Source: Sulfurovum sp. (GTDB taxonomy: Bacteria; Campylobacterota; Campylobacteria; Campylobacterales; Sulfurovaceae). Taken from it: DNA of 41,845 bases. The stretch is taken from positions 1 through 41,845 of the forward strand of contig JALWTA010000039.1 of assembly GCA_027082955.1 (NCBI GenBank), written 5' to 3'. Under the pieces are notes generated by a model. That model saw only the letters and a list, made by a program, of their open reading frames with translations, did not search any database and had not been told where the DNA came from. The translations under genes were made by a program, and so were the position numbers. Shown in pieces: positions 33,878-41,845 of the stretch (the first letter of the stretch is position 1; every line of letters starts with the position of its first letter).

Positions 33878-35407
33878 ATGCACTCAGCTTTCAGCACACT
33901 TGACTGGATGGTCTTTGGCAGCTACTTTTTGGTGTTGGCACTTACCGGTGTGCTCTTTTCACGCATTAAGGTTAGCAATGCGCGGGACTACTTCGTCGGG
34001 GGCAACAGTGTTCCGGCATTTGCTGCGGCGATGTCCGTACTGGCAACTTCACAGTCGGCTGCCACCTTTCTGGGAGGACCGGAGTACAGCTACGGTAAAG
34101 ACCTGACCTTTTTGGGCTTTTATGCTTCGGCATTTATTGCCGTATGGTTTGTGGCGCGTGTGCTGATTCCGCGTTTTTACGCCATCGGTGCGGTGACAGT
34201 CTATGAGCTTTTGGAAAAGCGCTATGGAAGCAGCGCTAAGAAGCAGGCGGGGGTGATGTTCCTTGTTGGGCGGCTCTTTGCCAGCGGGGCGAGGCTCTAC
34301 ATCGGTGCACTGGCGATCTCGATGATCTTGTTTTTGGATGTCAGCGCCCCTCATGTGGCACTCTCTATTGGAGTGCTGATGCTTGGTGCGTTGATGTATG
34401 CCTACTTTGGCGGTGTGAAGTCGATCATCTTTTCCGACATCATTCAGGCAGTCACTTACATAGGTGCGGGTATTGCGGTACTGGTCTATCTGTATGTTTC
34501 GCTCAATACCGATTTTGCCACGGTGGTTAGCACTCTTCAGGCAGAGGGTAAACTGCGGCTTATAGACACTTCACTCACGGGCGGTTTTAGCATCTGGGCA
34601 CTGCTTGGCGGATGGCTGCTACTCAACATCGCTGCCTACGGGCTTGATCAGGATATGACCCAGCGGGCACTCACCTGCAAAAACACAAAAGAGGCGCAAC
34701 GTTCACTGATGATGAGTATCTACATGACCATTCCTGTGGCACTGCTCTTTTTGTGCATCGGGCTGCTGCTCTACCTTTTTTACAAACACCCCGAACTTTC
34801 CGGTGTGCAAGGCAGTGTCGTGCAGCAGTTTGACGGTGAGAAGATCACTGTGTTTATGTACTACATCCTCCACCAGATGCCAGAAGGGATGCGCGGGCTT
34901 GTAACCGTGGGCGCGGTAGCAGCGGCACTGAGCAGCTCCAACTCGGTACTGGGTGCCATGGCATCGGTTGCCGTGGAAGACCTCTATCGACCGTGGAGAC
35001 AAAAGCAGGGCATCACCGATGAAGCACACTTCATCAAAGCAGGGCGTGCTGCCGTTATACTCTTTGCCATTGCACTTAGCTTCATGGCAATGCTCAGCTA
35101 CTACTGGCAGCACGCCACAGATCTGCCGCTGCTAAGCTTCGCCCTTGGTGTGATGGCATTTGCCTACACCGGACTGCTTGGGGTGTATGGCGCAGCCATC
35201 TTTACGTATCGGGGCAATGCACGCACTGTACTCTGGGCACTCATCGGCGGCTTTGTGACGGTGTTGCTACTACAGCCCTATGTGCTGGGAGGTCTGCTTG
35301 GTATCAAGCTCGGCTTTGCATGGCAGATTGTTGTAGGAACAGTGGTGGCGTTTGGGGTGATGATGGTGGGGAAGAGTGAGGAAGCAGGATTGAGGGTTAA
35401 GGATTAA
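33878..35407 (+). CDS. Sodium:solute symporter (SSS family)
   Basis: A 509-residue transporter with about 13 membrane helices. Marks are R-D-Y-F-V-G-G (about residues 36-42), S-A-A-T-F-L-G-G-P with the family's early glycines, and a conserved S-S-S-N-S-V-L-G-A-M-A-S in the helix-9 region that matches the sodium-site serines. The substrate cannot be deduced. ATG at 33878 follows TTGAGGA. The end has a short degenerate tail (gattgag/ggttaag) of heptamer flavour. Confidence 0.88.
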   Translation: MHSAFSTLDWMVFGSYFLVLALTGVLFSRIKVSNARDYFVGGNSVPAFAAAMSVLATSQSAATFLGGPEYSYGKDLTFLGFYASAFIAVWFVARVLIPRFYAIGAVTVYELLEKRYGSSAKKQAGVMFLVGRLFASGARLYIGALAISMILFLDVSAPHVALSIGVLMLGALMYAYFGGVKSIIFSDIIQAVTYIGAGIAVLVYLYVSLNTDFATVVSTLQAEGKLRLIDTSLTGGFSIWALLGGWLLLNIAAYGLDQDMTQRALTCKNTKEAQRSLMMSIYMTIPVALLFLCIGLLLYLFYKHPELSGVQGSVVQQFDGEKITVFMYYILHQMPEGMRGLVTVGAVAAALSSSNSVLGAMASVAVEDLYRPWRQKQGITDEAHFIKAGRAAVILFAIALSFMAMLSYYWQHATDLPLLSFALGVMAFAYTGLLGVYGAAIFTYRGNARTVLWALIGGFVTVLLLQPYVLGGLLGIKLGFAWQIVVGTVVAFGVMMVGKSEEAGLRVKD

Positions 35408-35483
35408 AGAGTCTTCTTGAAAATGAGTCGCGTTAGCAGGAAACAAATGATGGACTACAATCTGTATATGTGGGGTTTAGAGG

Positions 35484-35560
35484 TGGTGGGTCCTCAGGGA
35501 CTCGAACCCTGGACCGCCCGGTTATGAGCCGGGAGCTCTAACCAGCTGAGCTAAAGACCC
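35484..35560 (-). tRNA. tRNA with CAT anticodon (Met elongator or Ile2)
   Basis: A 77-nt cloverleaf including encoded CCA. Acceptor stem starts GGGTCTT; the D arm AGCTCAGCTGGTTAGAGCT and TψC arm GGTTCGAGTCC are canonical. Anticodon loop is CTCATAA on a CCCGG/CCGGG stem. G1-C72 pairing excludes initiator tRNA. I cannot separate elongator Met from lysidine-modified Ile2 by eye. It lies 17 bp downstream of rodA on the same strand. Confidence 0.95.
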
Positions 35561-35577
35561 GAATGGTTGTAGAAATG

Positions 35578-36717
35578 TCAGTGAAAATCTTTGGTCTGCA
35601 TGACGATTTTCGAGTCAGAAGTATATCGACTGTAGTCTTTAAAAGCAATTAAATTTTGCAAAATTCCAAAGAGCACCGCAAAGATGATAAAAGAGGTGCC
35701 ACCGTGGCTAAACATGGGCAGGGGAAGCCCTACGACGGGTGCCAGTCCGATGATCATGAAAATGTTCACCCCTGTGTAGACAAAAATAAGAAAAGCAAGT
35801 CCTCCGGCAAAGGTTTTGATATAGTAGTCTTTTTTGTGTTTCCATGAAATATAGAGCAGGTTGAAAATGAGCAAAATGTAAAGTCCGATGACTGTGACCA
35901 TTCCCTTAAAGCCAAGCCGCTCTCCGAGATAGGCGAAGATGAAGTCAGTAGATGAAACAGGCAGGAACTTGAGCTGGGTCTGTGTGGCATCCTCTTTTGG
36001 TTTGCCTTCCATACCTCCGCTTCCGATGGCAATGAGTGCCTGACGTACCTGATAGCTCGGTTTGTTGAGCATGTCGTGGATACGTTTCTTCTGATAAGGT
36101 TTGAGACCATATTCGTAGAGCATCGGAGCACCTGCGCCGGCAAGAATGAGCAATACCATCCATATTTTCCAGTTCACCCCTATGAGAAACAGAATACCGT
36201 AGCCTGTTATGAGCAATACCAGCGCAGTGCCGAGGTCGGGTTCTTTTGCTATGATCAAAAAAGGGATCACAATGACCAGTGAGAGTTTGATGAACTGAAA
36301 AAAACCATACCCGCGTTCAGGTGGTGGTGTTTTGCTAATGAGGTAGGCAAGCAGCATGATGACATTGACCTTGATGAACTCAGAAGGCTGGATTGTGACA
36401 TGAATGCCGGGCAGTTCTATCCACCTTTTTGCACCAAGTATGCTTTTACCAACAAACTCAACAGCAATAAGGAGTCCGAGGTTTGTCAGGTAGAACAACG
36501 GCGCAAACCACCACATGATACGCCGCCACGGAATAAATGCAACAACGGCAAATGCAAGTGAAGCGATAAAGTAGTAGACCATCTGCTTGTTGAAGAGTTT
36601 GATGTTGATCTCATGTATCAGGTAAGAAGAGATGGCAAATATAGGCAGAAGTTGCAGCATCAACAGATAGGAGAAGTTCTTAAAGATACGTTTGTCAAAG
36701 TCAAACCAACCCTCCAT
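35578..36717 (-). CDS. rodA: Peptidoglycan polymerase RodA
   Basis: A 379-residue SEDS-family protein with ten hydrophobic segments. Family marks: R-W-I-E-L-P-G (after K), F-I-K-V-N-V-I, K-E-P-D-L-G-T-A-L-V (catalytic Asp), and the terminal M-F-S-H-G-G-T-S. RodA polymerises glycan with PBP2 in the elongasome organised by MreB and MreC (here about 26 kb away). ATG at 36717 follows AAGGAG by eight bases; the frame is open for 82 further codons upstream but that part is the shadow of pgeF. Confidence 0.94.
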   Translation of the reverse strand: MEGWFDFDKRIFKNFSYLLMLQLLPIFAISSYLIHEINIKLFNKQMVYYFIASLAFAVVAFIPWRRIMWWFAPLFYLTNLGLLIAVEFVGKSILGAKRWIELPGIHVTIQPSEFIKVNVIMLLAYLISKTPPPERGYGFFQFIKLSLVIVIPFLIIAKEPDLGTALVLLITGYGILFLIGVNWKIWMVLLILAGAGAPMLYEYGLKPYQKKRIHDMLNKPSYQVRQALIAIGSGGMEGKPKEDATQTQLKFLPVSSTDFIFAYLGERLGFKGMVTVIGLYILLIFNLLYISWKHKKDYYIKTFAGGLAFLIFVYTGVNIFMIIGLAPVVGLPLPMFSHGGTSFIIFAVLFGILQNLIAFKDYSRYTSDSKIVMQTKDFH

Positions 36718-36776
36718 ACTTGCTGCTCCTTCATAAATTTTGGATATTATATCGTAAAGAATTAAGAAGGAAAACA

Positions 36777-37541
36777 ATGACCGCACTTTACCGATTTTCC
36801 CTTTTGTCCGCGTTGCCATGCTGTATGCATGCTGTGACGCAAAAAGTACTTTCTTTGCCTTGTCAGTTTTCTCTGGCACTGCATACGGGGGAAGAGAAGG
36901 GTGCTGTGAGGGCAAACCGAAAGCTGCTTCAAGAGATGTTGGAAAATAATGGAAAATATGCATTTGTGACCGCTTCTCAAACGCATAGTGATCATGTCCA
37001 TATTGTCACCAAGAAAGAGAGCAGAGGATGGAGAGATATGGAGGATGCTGTTGCAGACTGCGATGCATTGGTCACAGATCAAAAAGGGGTGATGCTGTGT
37101 ATTTTGACCGCAGATTGTGTGCCGATATTGCTGTGTGACCCGGTAAAAAAGGTTGTTGCGGCTGTGCATGCAGGATGGAGAGGCACGGAGGCGAAGATCG
37201 TTGCCAAAACGGTTGGGAAGATGAAAGAGGCGTTTGGATGCAATCCATCCGACATTGTTGCGGGCATCGGCCCTGCCATAGGGGCATGTTGTTATGAAGT
37301 TGGAGAAGATGTTGCTAAGCATTTTAGGGATAGACCGGATGTTTTAGAAGAGAAAGAGGGTGGTAAATATATGCTCAACCTGCCTTTGGAGAATCGTTTA
37401 CAGCTTATGGGTGCAGGTGTACCCCAAGCGCAGATAGACCAGAGCGGTATCTGTACGGCTTGCGAGAGTGACAGCTACTTCTCGTACCGAAAAGAGCAGG
37501 GATGCAGCGGAAGGTTTATGAGTCTGATAGGTCTTGTTTAG
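36777..37541 (+). CDS. pgeF: Peptidoglycan editing factor PgeF (YfiH/laccase-domain)
   Basis: A 254-residue protein of the YfiH/YlmD family. Metal-ligand segments are Q-T-H-S-D-H (His near 65), A-D-C-V-P-I-L-L (Cys near 118) and V-H-A-G-W-R-G-T (His near 135). In E. coli PgeF removes misplaced L-Ser from peptidoglycan precursors; relatives have purine-nucleoside phosphorylase activity. It is divergent from rodA over about 60 bp, and its end overlaps the convergent flavoprotein gene by four bases. ATG at 36777 follows AAGAAGGAAAA. Confidence 0.9.
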   Translation: MTALYRFSLLSALPCCMHAVTQKVLSLPCQFSLALHTGEEKGAVRANRKLLQEMLENNGKYAFVTASQTHSDHVHIVTKKESRGWRDMEDAVADCDALVTDQKGVMLCILTADCVPILLCDPVKKVVAAVHAGWRGTEAKIVAKTVGKMKEAFGCNPSDIVAGIGPAIGACCYEVGEDVAKHFRDRPDVLEEKEGGKYMLNLPLENRLQLMGAGVPQAQIDQSGICTACESDSYFSYRKEQGCSGRFMSLIGLV

Positions 37542-38734
37542 ATCTCACATGCCGCTATTTGACGGTATCCTTTCCGGGCAAGATACCATAGCGGCCATTT
37601 GTAGCTTTTTTCGATGATCTTTTTCATAAGATAGGCAGGATATCCAGACAGACGCAGGATGTGTATATCGATGACCGCATATTTCCCGCCAAGTGCGATG
37701 GCAATGCCTTTAATGCGCAGTTTTGCTACTTTTGGTGTTTTGCCGTGATAGATGCGAAGCAGGTTTTCTGCTGCCGTTCTGCCGCTTGCGATAGCGGTCA
37801 TAGCGGTGGGAGGCAGCGGATTTCCTTCTGCATTTTTCAATGCGGCCGCATCGCCGACAACATAGATATGCTCATTGTCCGGTACTTTTAGATAGGGGTC
37901 AACGAGGATCTGCCCTTTTCTGTTTTTGGGAACATCAAAACTTTCAAGTACCGGGGTAGTGGTTGTCCCTCCTGCAAAGATCATGAAATCAAAAGGGATC
38001 TTCTCTCCGCTCTCAAGCAGTGCTTCATGTGCATCGATACTTTTGATACGGCTTTGGGTGTGTATGGCAACATGCAGTGACTCAAGACGTTTTGTCGTCA
38101 GGGCAATGACACGCGGATGCATGCCGTGAAGTACCGTTTCACGGCTGGCGATAAGATGAATGTTGAGGGTTTTACATGAGAGGGTGTTACTGCGGTAGTA
38201 GTCGTTGAAAAAGTGCTGCATACTCGCAGCAATCTCCACACCGGAGAGTCCGGCACCTCCGATGATGATGTTGAAATTCTCTTTGGCATGTTTGGCAGAC
38301 TCGAGCCGTTTGTAGAGCTCATCCTGAAAAAATCGGTTGAGTTTCAGTGCGCCGCGCAGACTCTTTGCACCGCTTGAGTAGTTGTAGACTTCTGTGTCAC
38401 ACTCAAACCGTTTTGTCACCGCACCCAGTGCAATGATCAGTGTGTCATACGCTACTGTGCCGTCACTCAATGTGACCGTACGAGCCTCTTTGTCAATCTC
38501 TTCTACTACGGCATGTCTGAAGGTGACATTGGGAAAGTTGGCACACAAGGAGGTAAGGTTTACGATCGTATTGTCAAAATAGGTATCTCCTGCGATAAGT
38601 TCATATCCTTCTGTCTGAAGATAATGGTAGGGGTGGCGGTCTATCAGGGTAATACGGAGCGTTTTCTCTTTTTGAAGTTTTCTGAGTGCCGCAATGCCTG
38701 CATAGCTACCGCCAAGTATGACCACATGATGCAT
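37538..38734 (-). CDS. NAD(P)/FAD-dependent oxidoreductase (NDH-2-like)
   Basis: A 398-residue pyridine-nucleotide-disulfide-type flavoprotein. N-terminal FAD site V-I-L-G-G-S-Y-A-G-I-A-A (4-15), a second dinucleotide site I-I-I-G-G-A-G-L-S-G-V-E (about 155-166) and the terminal FAD motif V-V-G-D-A-A. No conserved redox cysteine pair is seen, favouring type II NADH dehydrogenase over sulfide:quinone reductase, though both remain possible. Probably feeds the quinone pool at the membrane surface. A MITE-like element follows its promoter side. Confidence 0.8.
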   Translation of the reverse strand: MHHVVILGGSYAGIAALRKLQKEKTLRITLIDRHPYHYLQTEGYELIAGDTYFDNTIVNLTSLCANFPNVTFRHAVVEEIDKEARTVTLSDGTVAYDTLIIALGAVTKRFECDTEVYNYSSGAKSLRGALKLNRFFQDELYKRLESAKHAKENFNIIIGGAGLSGVEIAASMQHFFNDYYRSNTLSCKTLNIHLIASRETVLHGMHPRVIALTTKRLESLHVAIHTQSRIKSIDAHEALLESGEKIPFDFMIFAGGTTTTPVLESFDVPKNRKGQILVDPYLKVPDNEHIYVVGDAAALKNAEGNPLPPTAMTAIASGRTAAENLLRIYHGKTPKVAKLRIKGIAIALGGKYAVIDIHILRLSGYPAYLMKKIIEKSYKWPLWYLARKGYRQIAACEI

Positions 38735-38805
38735 GGACAGCCTTTTTGGATATTATAGTGATATGATAGCAGATATGTGTGTAGATGTTGTGTAATTGAC
38801 ATTAT

Positions 38806-38965
38806 CCCAAATCCCGAAATAGAAATTCATGATTTTACGCCATCATCGCATTCACGGATTTCACATAAAATCATCGTCGAACCTACGGGTGCGACTCAAA
38901 TTTTATGCAAACCCCGTAAATACGAGCATAACGCAAACTCAAAGAATCCTATTTCGAGATTTGGG
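38806..38965. mobile_element. 160-bp MITE-like palindromic element with ATTAT target duplication
   Basis: The ends are inverted: CCCAAATCCCGAAATAG at left, CCCAAATCTCGAAATAG (reverse complement) at right, one mismatch in 17. ATTAT flanks both sides (38801-38805 and 38966-38970) as a direct repeat, fitting a 5-bp target duplication. Internally there are two hairpins: ATGATTTTA/TAAAATCAT (38829-38874) and TTATGC/GCATAA (38903-38931). No reading frame for a transposase. The same 17-bp tip ends the contig-terminal repeats. Confidence 0.75.
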
Positions 38966-38966
38966 A

Positions 38967-39674
38967 TTATCTAAAGAGATCTGCTTCAGTGTCGCACGTC
39001 AAGGTCAGTTCATAGATCCACTGCTGAAGATCAAACATATCTTCATAGATCCTGAAATTTTTGTCGATGATCGCTTCGGAGTGGAAGGTGTCATCCGGAG
39101 GGAATGTAGTATAGGCGTAAAGAGCGCCCATTTTGTAGAGATAGCTGTGGGTGTCATCACCATCACACCCTCTCGGGAACTTTTTGTATTTGGGATCGGG
39201 GAGTTGATAGCCTTTGGCTTTAAGGTTTTCAAGAATGCTATGGAGTTCTGTGCGATGCTCATCATTCTGGATGTACGTTCTATAGGCTTTGAGCAGTGTT
39301 GGTTTGAAGTTGCGTATGCCTGTGGCGACAAAGATTTCATGCGGCTCGTAGTGCATGTAAAAGCTGCTGCTTTGCATCCTGTGACCGCTGCCTTGCCACA
39401 TGATGATGCCGATGCGGGTTTTGATGGGGTCGTTTAGATGAAAACGGGCATCCCTGTAGATGCGAAAGAGCGAGCGGTTGACCTTGGGTTCGGCATGGAT
39501 GGTAGGGACAAGAATTTGCAGATGTTCTCCCATCTCTTCGACATAGGCTTTGTTGGGGGCAACGATGAACCGTTCATACTCCTCTTTGTGTGCATCGAGC
39601 CATGCTTTGGAGTTGTTGGTGATGATTTGTGAGAGGAACTGCAGCCCCTCTTTTGGAAAACCGTTGAATTGCAT
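38967..39674 (-). CDS. DUF2461-family protein
   Basis: A 235-residue protein matching DUF2461 (TIGR02453): N-terminal F-N-G-F-P-K-E-G-L-Q-F-L, then F-R-I-Y-R-D-A-R-F with N-D-P-I-K-T-R-I-G and Y-M-H-Y-E-P. No function is known for the family. Its TAA stop codon lies within the ATTAT direct repeat flanking the MITE-like element, so the insertion touched the gene's last codon. One base separates it from the upstream ElyC-like gene, indicating co-transcription. Confidence 0.85.
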   Translation of the reverse strand: MQFNGFPKEGLQFLSQIITNNSKAWLDAHKEEYERFIVAPNKAYVEEMGEHLQILVPTIHAEPKVNRSLFRIYRDARFHLNDPIKTRIGIIMWQGSGHRMQSSSFYMHYEPHEIFVATGIRNFKPTLLKAYRTYIQNDEHRTELHSILENLKAKGYQLPDPKYKKFPRGCDGDDTHSYLYKMGALYAYTTFPPDDTFHSEAIIDKNFRIYEDMFDLQQWIYELTLTCDTEADLFR

Positions 39675-40436
39675 TTATGCTCCTTTGATCTTTTGCCAGA
39701 GTATGCCAAGGTATTCATGCATGGCAATTGTAGAGCCTTTGAGGGCATCAGTGGAAAATATCTTCAGGTAATTGGGATGAATGGATGAAGCGATGTGATA
39801 TGTAGGTGCAGGGTAGGGGTGGAGTCCCTGGTGGATGAACCACTTTATCGCTCTTGGCATATGATAGGCAGAAGTGACCAAAATCATAGGTTTGTGTTTG
39901 GTGATCCTTTTTGCTGCTTTCGCTTCCTCTTCGGTATCGGTCGCTTTGGGTACGAGAATGATAGCCTCTTTGGGAATTCCAAGAGAAAGAGCAAGTTTTT
40001 GCTGCATAATGGCATGCGGAGTAGGATCATGCAGACCGGTGTAGCCCGAAAGGATGAGTTTCGCTTTTCCATGAAGAGCCTGATAAAGACGGATACCCTC
40101 AGCCAGCCTGACTACTGCTTCTTTACCCACCTGTGAAGTGATGGAGAGTGACTTATTGGTATGGTGAGCATGTCCGAGTACATAGATATATGCAGTATCT
40201 TGGGGTATGGAAAGCAGTGCGTTATAGCGATGTTCAAGTGGATGCAGCAGTATGTTTGCAAATGGTCCATAGGAAAATAGAAAAAGCCATGCAACACCAC
40301 CAAGCAGCAAATGGCGTGCCGTTGAGGTGCGATTTTGGTAGAGTTTCCATACGCCCAGAAGGAGAAGTATCATCCCAAAGGGCAGCGGCATCAAAAAGAA
40401 AGAGATGGTTTTTTTCAGCAGCAGTCCAAATGTCAC
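39675..40436 (-). CDS. YdcF/ElyC-like membrane protein (DUF218 domain)
   Basis: A 253-residue protein with two N-terminal membrane helices (about 10-25 and 38-55) and a DUF218 domain: I-Y-V-L-G-H-A, L-I-L-S-G-Y, D-T-E-E-E-A and L-V-T-S-A-Y-H-M-P-R-A. E. coli ElyC of this type affects lipid-linked precursor use in envelope synthesis. Here it sits between the carboxynorspermidine dehydrogenase and DUF2461 genes with one-base gaps on either side, so all three form one operon. Confidence 0.85.
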   Translation of the reverse strand: MTFGLLLKKTISFFLMPLPFGMILLLLGVWKLYQNRTSTARHLLLGGVAWLFLFSYGPFANILLHPLEHRYNALLSIPQDTAYIYVLGHAHHTNKSLSITSQVGKEAVVRLAEGIRLYQALHGKAKLILSGYTGLHDPTPHAIMQQKLALSLGIPKEAIILVPKATDTEEEAKAAKRITKHKPMILVTSAYHMPRAIKWFIHQGLHPYPAPTYHIASSIHPNYLKIFSTDALKGSTIAMHEYLGILWQKIKGA

Positions 40437-40437
40437 C

Positions 40438-41661
40438 CTATGCCTCTTTTACTTCCAGTGAAGCATCGACGTCCAGTTCCATCACCTGCCACGGCAGTCC
40501 CTGTTTGTTAAGCTCCTCCATAAACGGATCGGGGTCGAACTCTTCCATATTGTGCACACCCTCTTGGTGCCACTTTTTCTCCAGCATCAGTTTGGCACCG
40601 ATCATCGCTGGTACGCCTGTGGTGTAGCTGACCGCTTGGCTCATGACCTCTTCGTAGCACTTCTCATGGTCGCTGACCTGGTAGATGTAGACGGTTTTGG
40701 GCTCACCGTTTTTGATACCTTTGACAAAGACACCGATGTTGGTCTTGCCTTTGGTGCGTGGGCCAAGGCTGGCAGGGTCAGGCAGAAGGGTTTTGAGAAA
40801 CTCGATGGGAATGATCTTTTGTCCTTGATGTTCTACCGGTTCGATGCCGAGCATCCCGACATTCTCCAGTACTCTCATGTGCGTCAAGTAGCTCTCGCCA
40901 AAGGTCATAAAGAAGCGGATACGCTTGAGATGCGGGATGTTTTTGACCAAGGACTCCATCTCTTCGTGATAGAGCAGATAGCTATCCTTAGGACCCACTT
41001 CGGGGTAGTCCCACACCTGTTTGATTGCCATGGGTTCGGTCTCTATCCACTCACCGTTTTCCCAGTAACGCCCCTTGGCACTCACTTCACGCAGGTTGAT
41101 CTCTGGGTTGAAGTTGGTCGCAAAGGGGTAGCCGTGATCGCCTGCATTACAGTCGAGGATGTCGATGGTATGGATCTCGTCAAAGTAGTGCTTTTGCGCA
41201 TAGGCGACAAAGACATTGGTTACGCCCGGGTCAAACCCGCTGCCAAGCAGTCCCGTAATGTGCTGTTCTCTAAAGAGCTGGTCTCTTTCCCACTGCTCTT
41301 TGTACTCGAACTTCGCCTCATCAGGGTGTTCGTAGTTGGCAGTATCGAGGTAGTCTACCTGACATGCCGCACAGGCATCCATGATGGTCAAGTCCTGATA
41401 AGGCAGTGCCACATTGATGAGGATATCCGCGTGGGTCTCTTTGATGAGTGCGACGAGCTCTTCTACACTGTCCGCATCAACTTGTGCTGTATTGATGGCA
41501 ACACCGGTTTTGGCTTTAACATTTTCGGCGATGGCATCGCATTTGCTTTTGGTACGGCTCGCAAGCGTGATCACTCCGAATATATCAGCATTCATCGCAC
41601 ATTTGAACGCAACAACATTCCCGACACCGCCGGCACCGATAATGAGGGTTTTGTTTGACAT
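40438..41661 (-). CDS. Carboxynorspermidine/carboxyspermidine dehydrogenase (saccharopine-dehydrogenase family)
   Basis: A 407-residue NAD(P)-binding enzyme: L-I-I-G-A-G-G-V-G-N-V at residues 5-15, then the saccharopine-dehydrogenase core with A-S-R-T near 34 and L-L-G-S-G-F-D-P-G-V-T-N near 138. In Campylobacter the homologue condenses carbonyl donors and diamines to carboxyspermidine in an alternative polyamine pathway. The partner decarboxylase (nspC-like) is not in the window. The gene begins 58 bp inside the right terminal repeat and leads a three-gene operon. Confidence 0.85.
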   Translation of the reverse strand: MSNKTLIIGAGGVGNVVAFKCAMNADIFGVITLASRTKSKCDAIAENVKAKTGVAINTAQVDADSVEELVALIKETHADILINVALPYQDLTIMDACAACQVDYLDTANYEHPDEAKFEYKEQWERDQLFREQHITGLLGSGFDPGVTNVFVAYAQKHYFDEIHTIDILDCNAGDHGYPFATNFNPEINLREVSAKGRYWENGEWIETEPMAIKQVWDYPEVGPKDSYLLYHEEMESLVKNIPHLKRIRFFMTFGESYLTHMRVLENVGMLGIEPVEHQGQKIIPIEFLKTLLPDPASLGPRTKGKTNIGVFVKGIKNGEPKTVYIYQVSDHEKCYEEVMSQAVSYTTGVPAMIGAKLMLEKKWHQEGVHNMEEFDPDPFMEELNKQGLPWQVMELDVDASLEVKEA

Positions 41662-41719
41662 GGAAGCTCCTTGGGTAAAGTAGCGTTATTTTAGCATAAG
41701 TGGGGTTATTGCAGGTAGA

Positions 41720-41845
41720 CCCAAATCTCGAAATAGAGATTTCCAACCGACACATTTTCAGGAGAAACCCGTCACTTGACACAAAAAATCCTCGAAACAA
41801 CAAGGAAAATGTGTTGGATTTAAATTTTTTCTAACAAGAATCACA
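41720..41845. repeat. 126-bp terminal repeat, right copy
   Basis: Exact reverse complement of bases 1-126. The inner edge, reading outward, begins CCCAAATCTCGAAATAG, then an inverted ACACATTTTC/GAAAATGTGT pair. It represents the start of a repeat that continues beyond the window. Confidence 0.9.

Noticed and set aside
36718-36963. Possible 82-residue N-terminal extension of RodA
   Set aside because: This part overlaps pgeF on the other strand, lacks RodA homology, and the internal ATG at 36717 has a good ribosome site.
40552-41658. A 368-codon open frame on the plus strand opposite the carboxynorspermidine dehydrogenase gene
   Set aside because: It mirrors a well-conserved gene almost end to end, has no ribosome site and no recognisable domain; it is an antisense frame from codon bias.
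1-41845. Possible small circular replicon or hairpin-ended linear plasmid, because of the inverted ends
   Set aside because: Gene content is chromosomal housekeeping without replication, partition or telomere-resolution genes; an assembly stop in a dispersed repeat explains the ends better.

Overview
The window looks like chromosomal DNA of a sulfur-oxidising Campylobacterota (formerly Epsilonproteobacteria), probably near Sulfurovum or Sulfurimonas. Support comes from gene content rather than a marker gene: a sorA-sorB sulfite dehydrogenase pair as in Campylobacter, the fabZ-lpxA-clpX-mreB-mreC order, a carboxynorspermidine-dehydrogenase-like gene, a heme-copper oxidase relative with nitric-oxide-reductase features, and short intergenic spaces with many ATGA/TAATG overlaps. 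Most genes are ordinary housekeeping genes of moderate GC.

Layout. 193-1292: lpxH-like phosphoesterase and a YqaA-type membrane protein. 1308-2842 (minus): sorB and sorA. 3059-5089 (minus): a tight run of methyltransferase, HIT protein, Sua5/YrdC-like protein and an SLT-fold lysozyme-like protein, with three 11-bp direct repeats in front. 5266-13221 (minus): carB, mreC, mreB, clpX, lpxA, fabZ. 13289-15648 (minus): queH and lpxB, separated by short tandem repeats and hairpins. 15758-18130 (plus): the complete AmmeMemoRadiSam triad. 18136-19866 (minus): polX. 20022-24057: small proteins, an NhaC-family antiporter, an L,D-transpeptidase-like protein and a hemerythrin-like protein. 24135-28022: tonB, hemL, an AtpZ-like protein and two membrane proteins of unknown function. 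28069-30344 (minus): a two-subunit heme-copper enzyme. 30580-32294 (plus): amidase and glutaminase. 32300-33850: an AT-rich accessory patch with an FRG-domain gene, a small lipoprotein and a mazF remnant. 33878-41661: SSS symporter, a CAT-anticodon tRNA, rodA, pgeF, an NDH-2-like flavoprotein, a MITE-like element, a DUF2461 protein, an ElyC-like protein and the carboxynorspermidine dehydrogenase.

How genes work together. Envelope and cell-shape functions dominate: LpxA, LpxB, FabZ and LpxH (lipid A and fatty acids), MreB, MreC and RodA (elongation), and PgeF, the amidase, SLT and L,D-transpeptidase proteins (peptidoglycan). Respiratory genes are SorAB, the heme-copper enzyme and the NDH-2-like protein. 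The most unusual locus is the heme-copper enzyme. Its subunit I has Asp at both the helix-VI His and the cross-linked Tyr positions, subunit II has lost all CuA ligands, and a perfect Crp/Fnr palindrome lies near -41.5. Together these point to an NO-reductase-type enzyme (gNOR-like) rather than an oxidase.

Both ends of the window carry the same 126-bp sequence in inverted orientation, so the window is probably a whole assembly contig that stops in copies of one repeat. A 160-bp element at 38806-38965 shares the same 17-bp tip.
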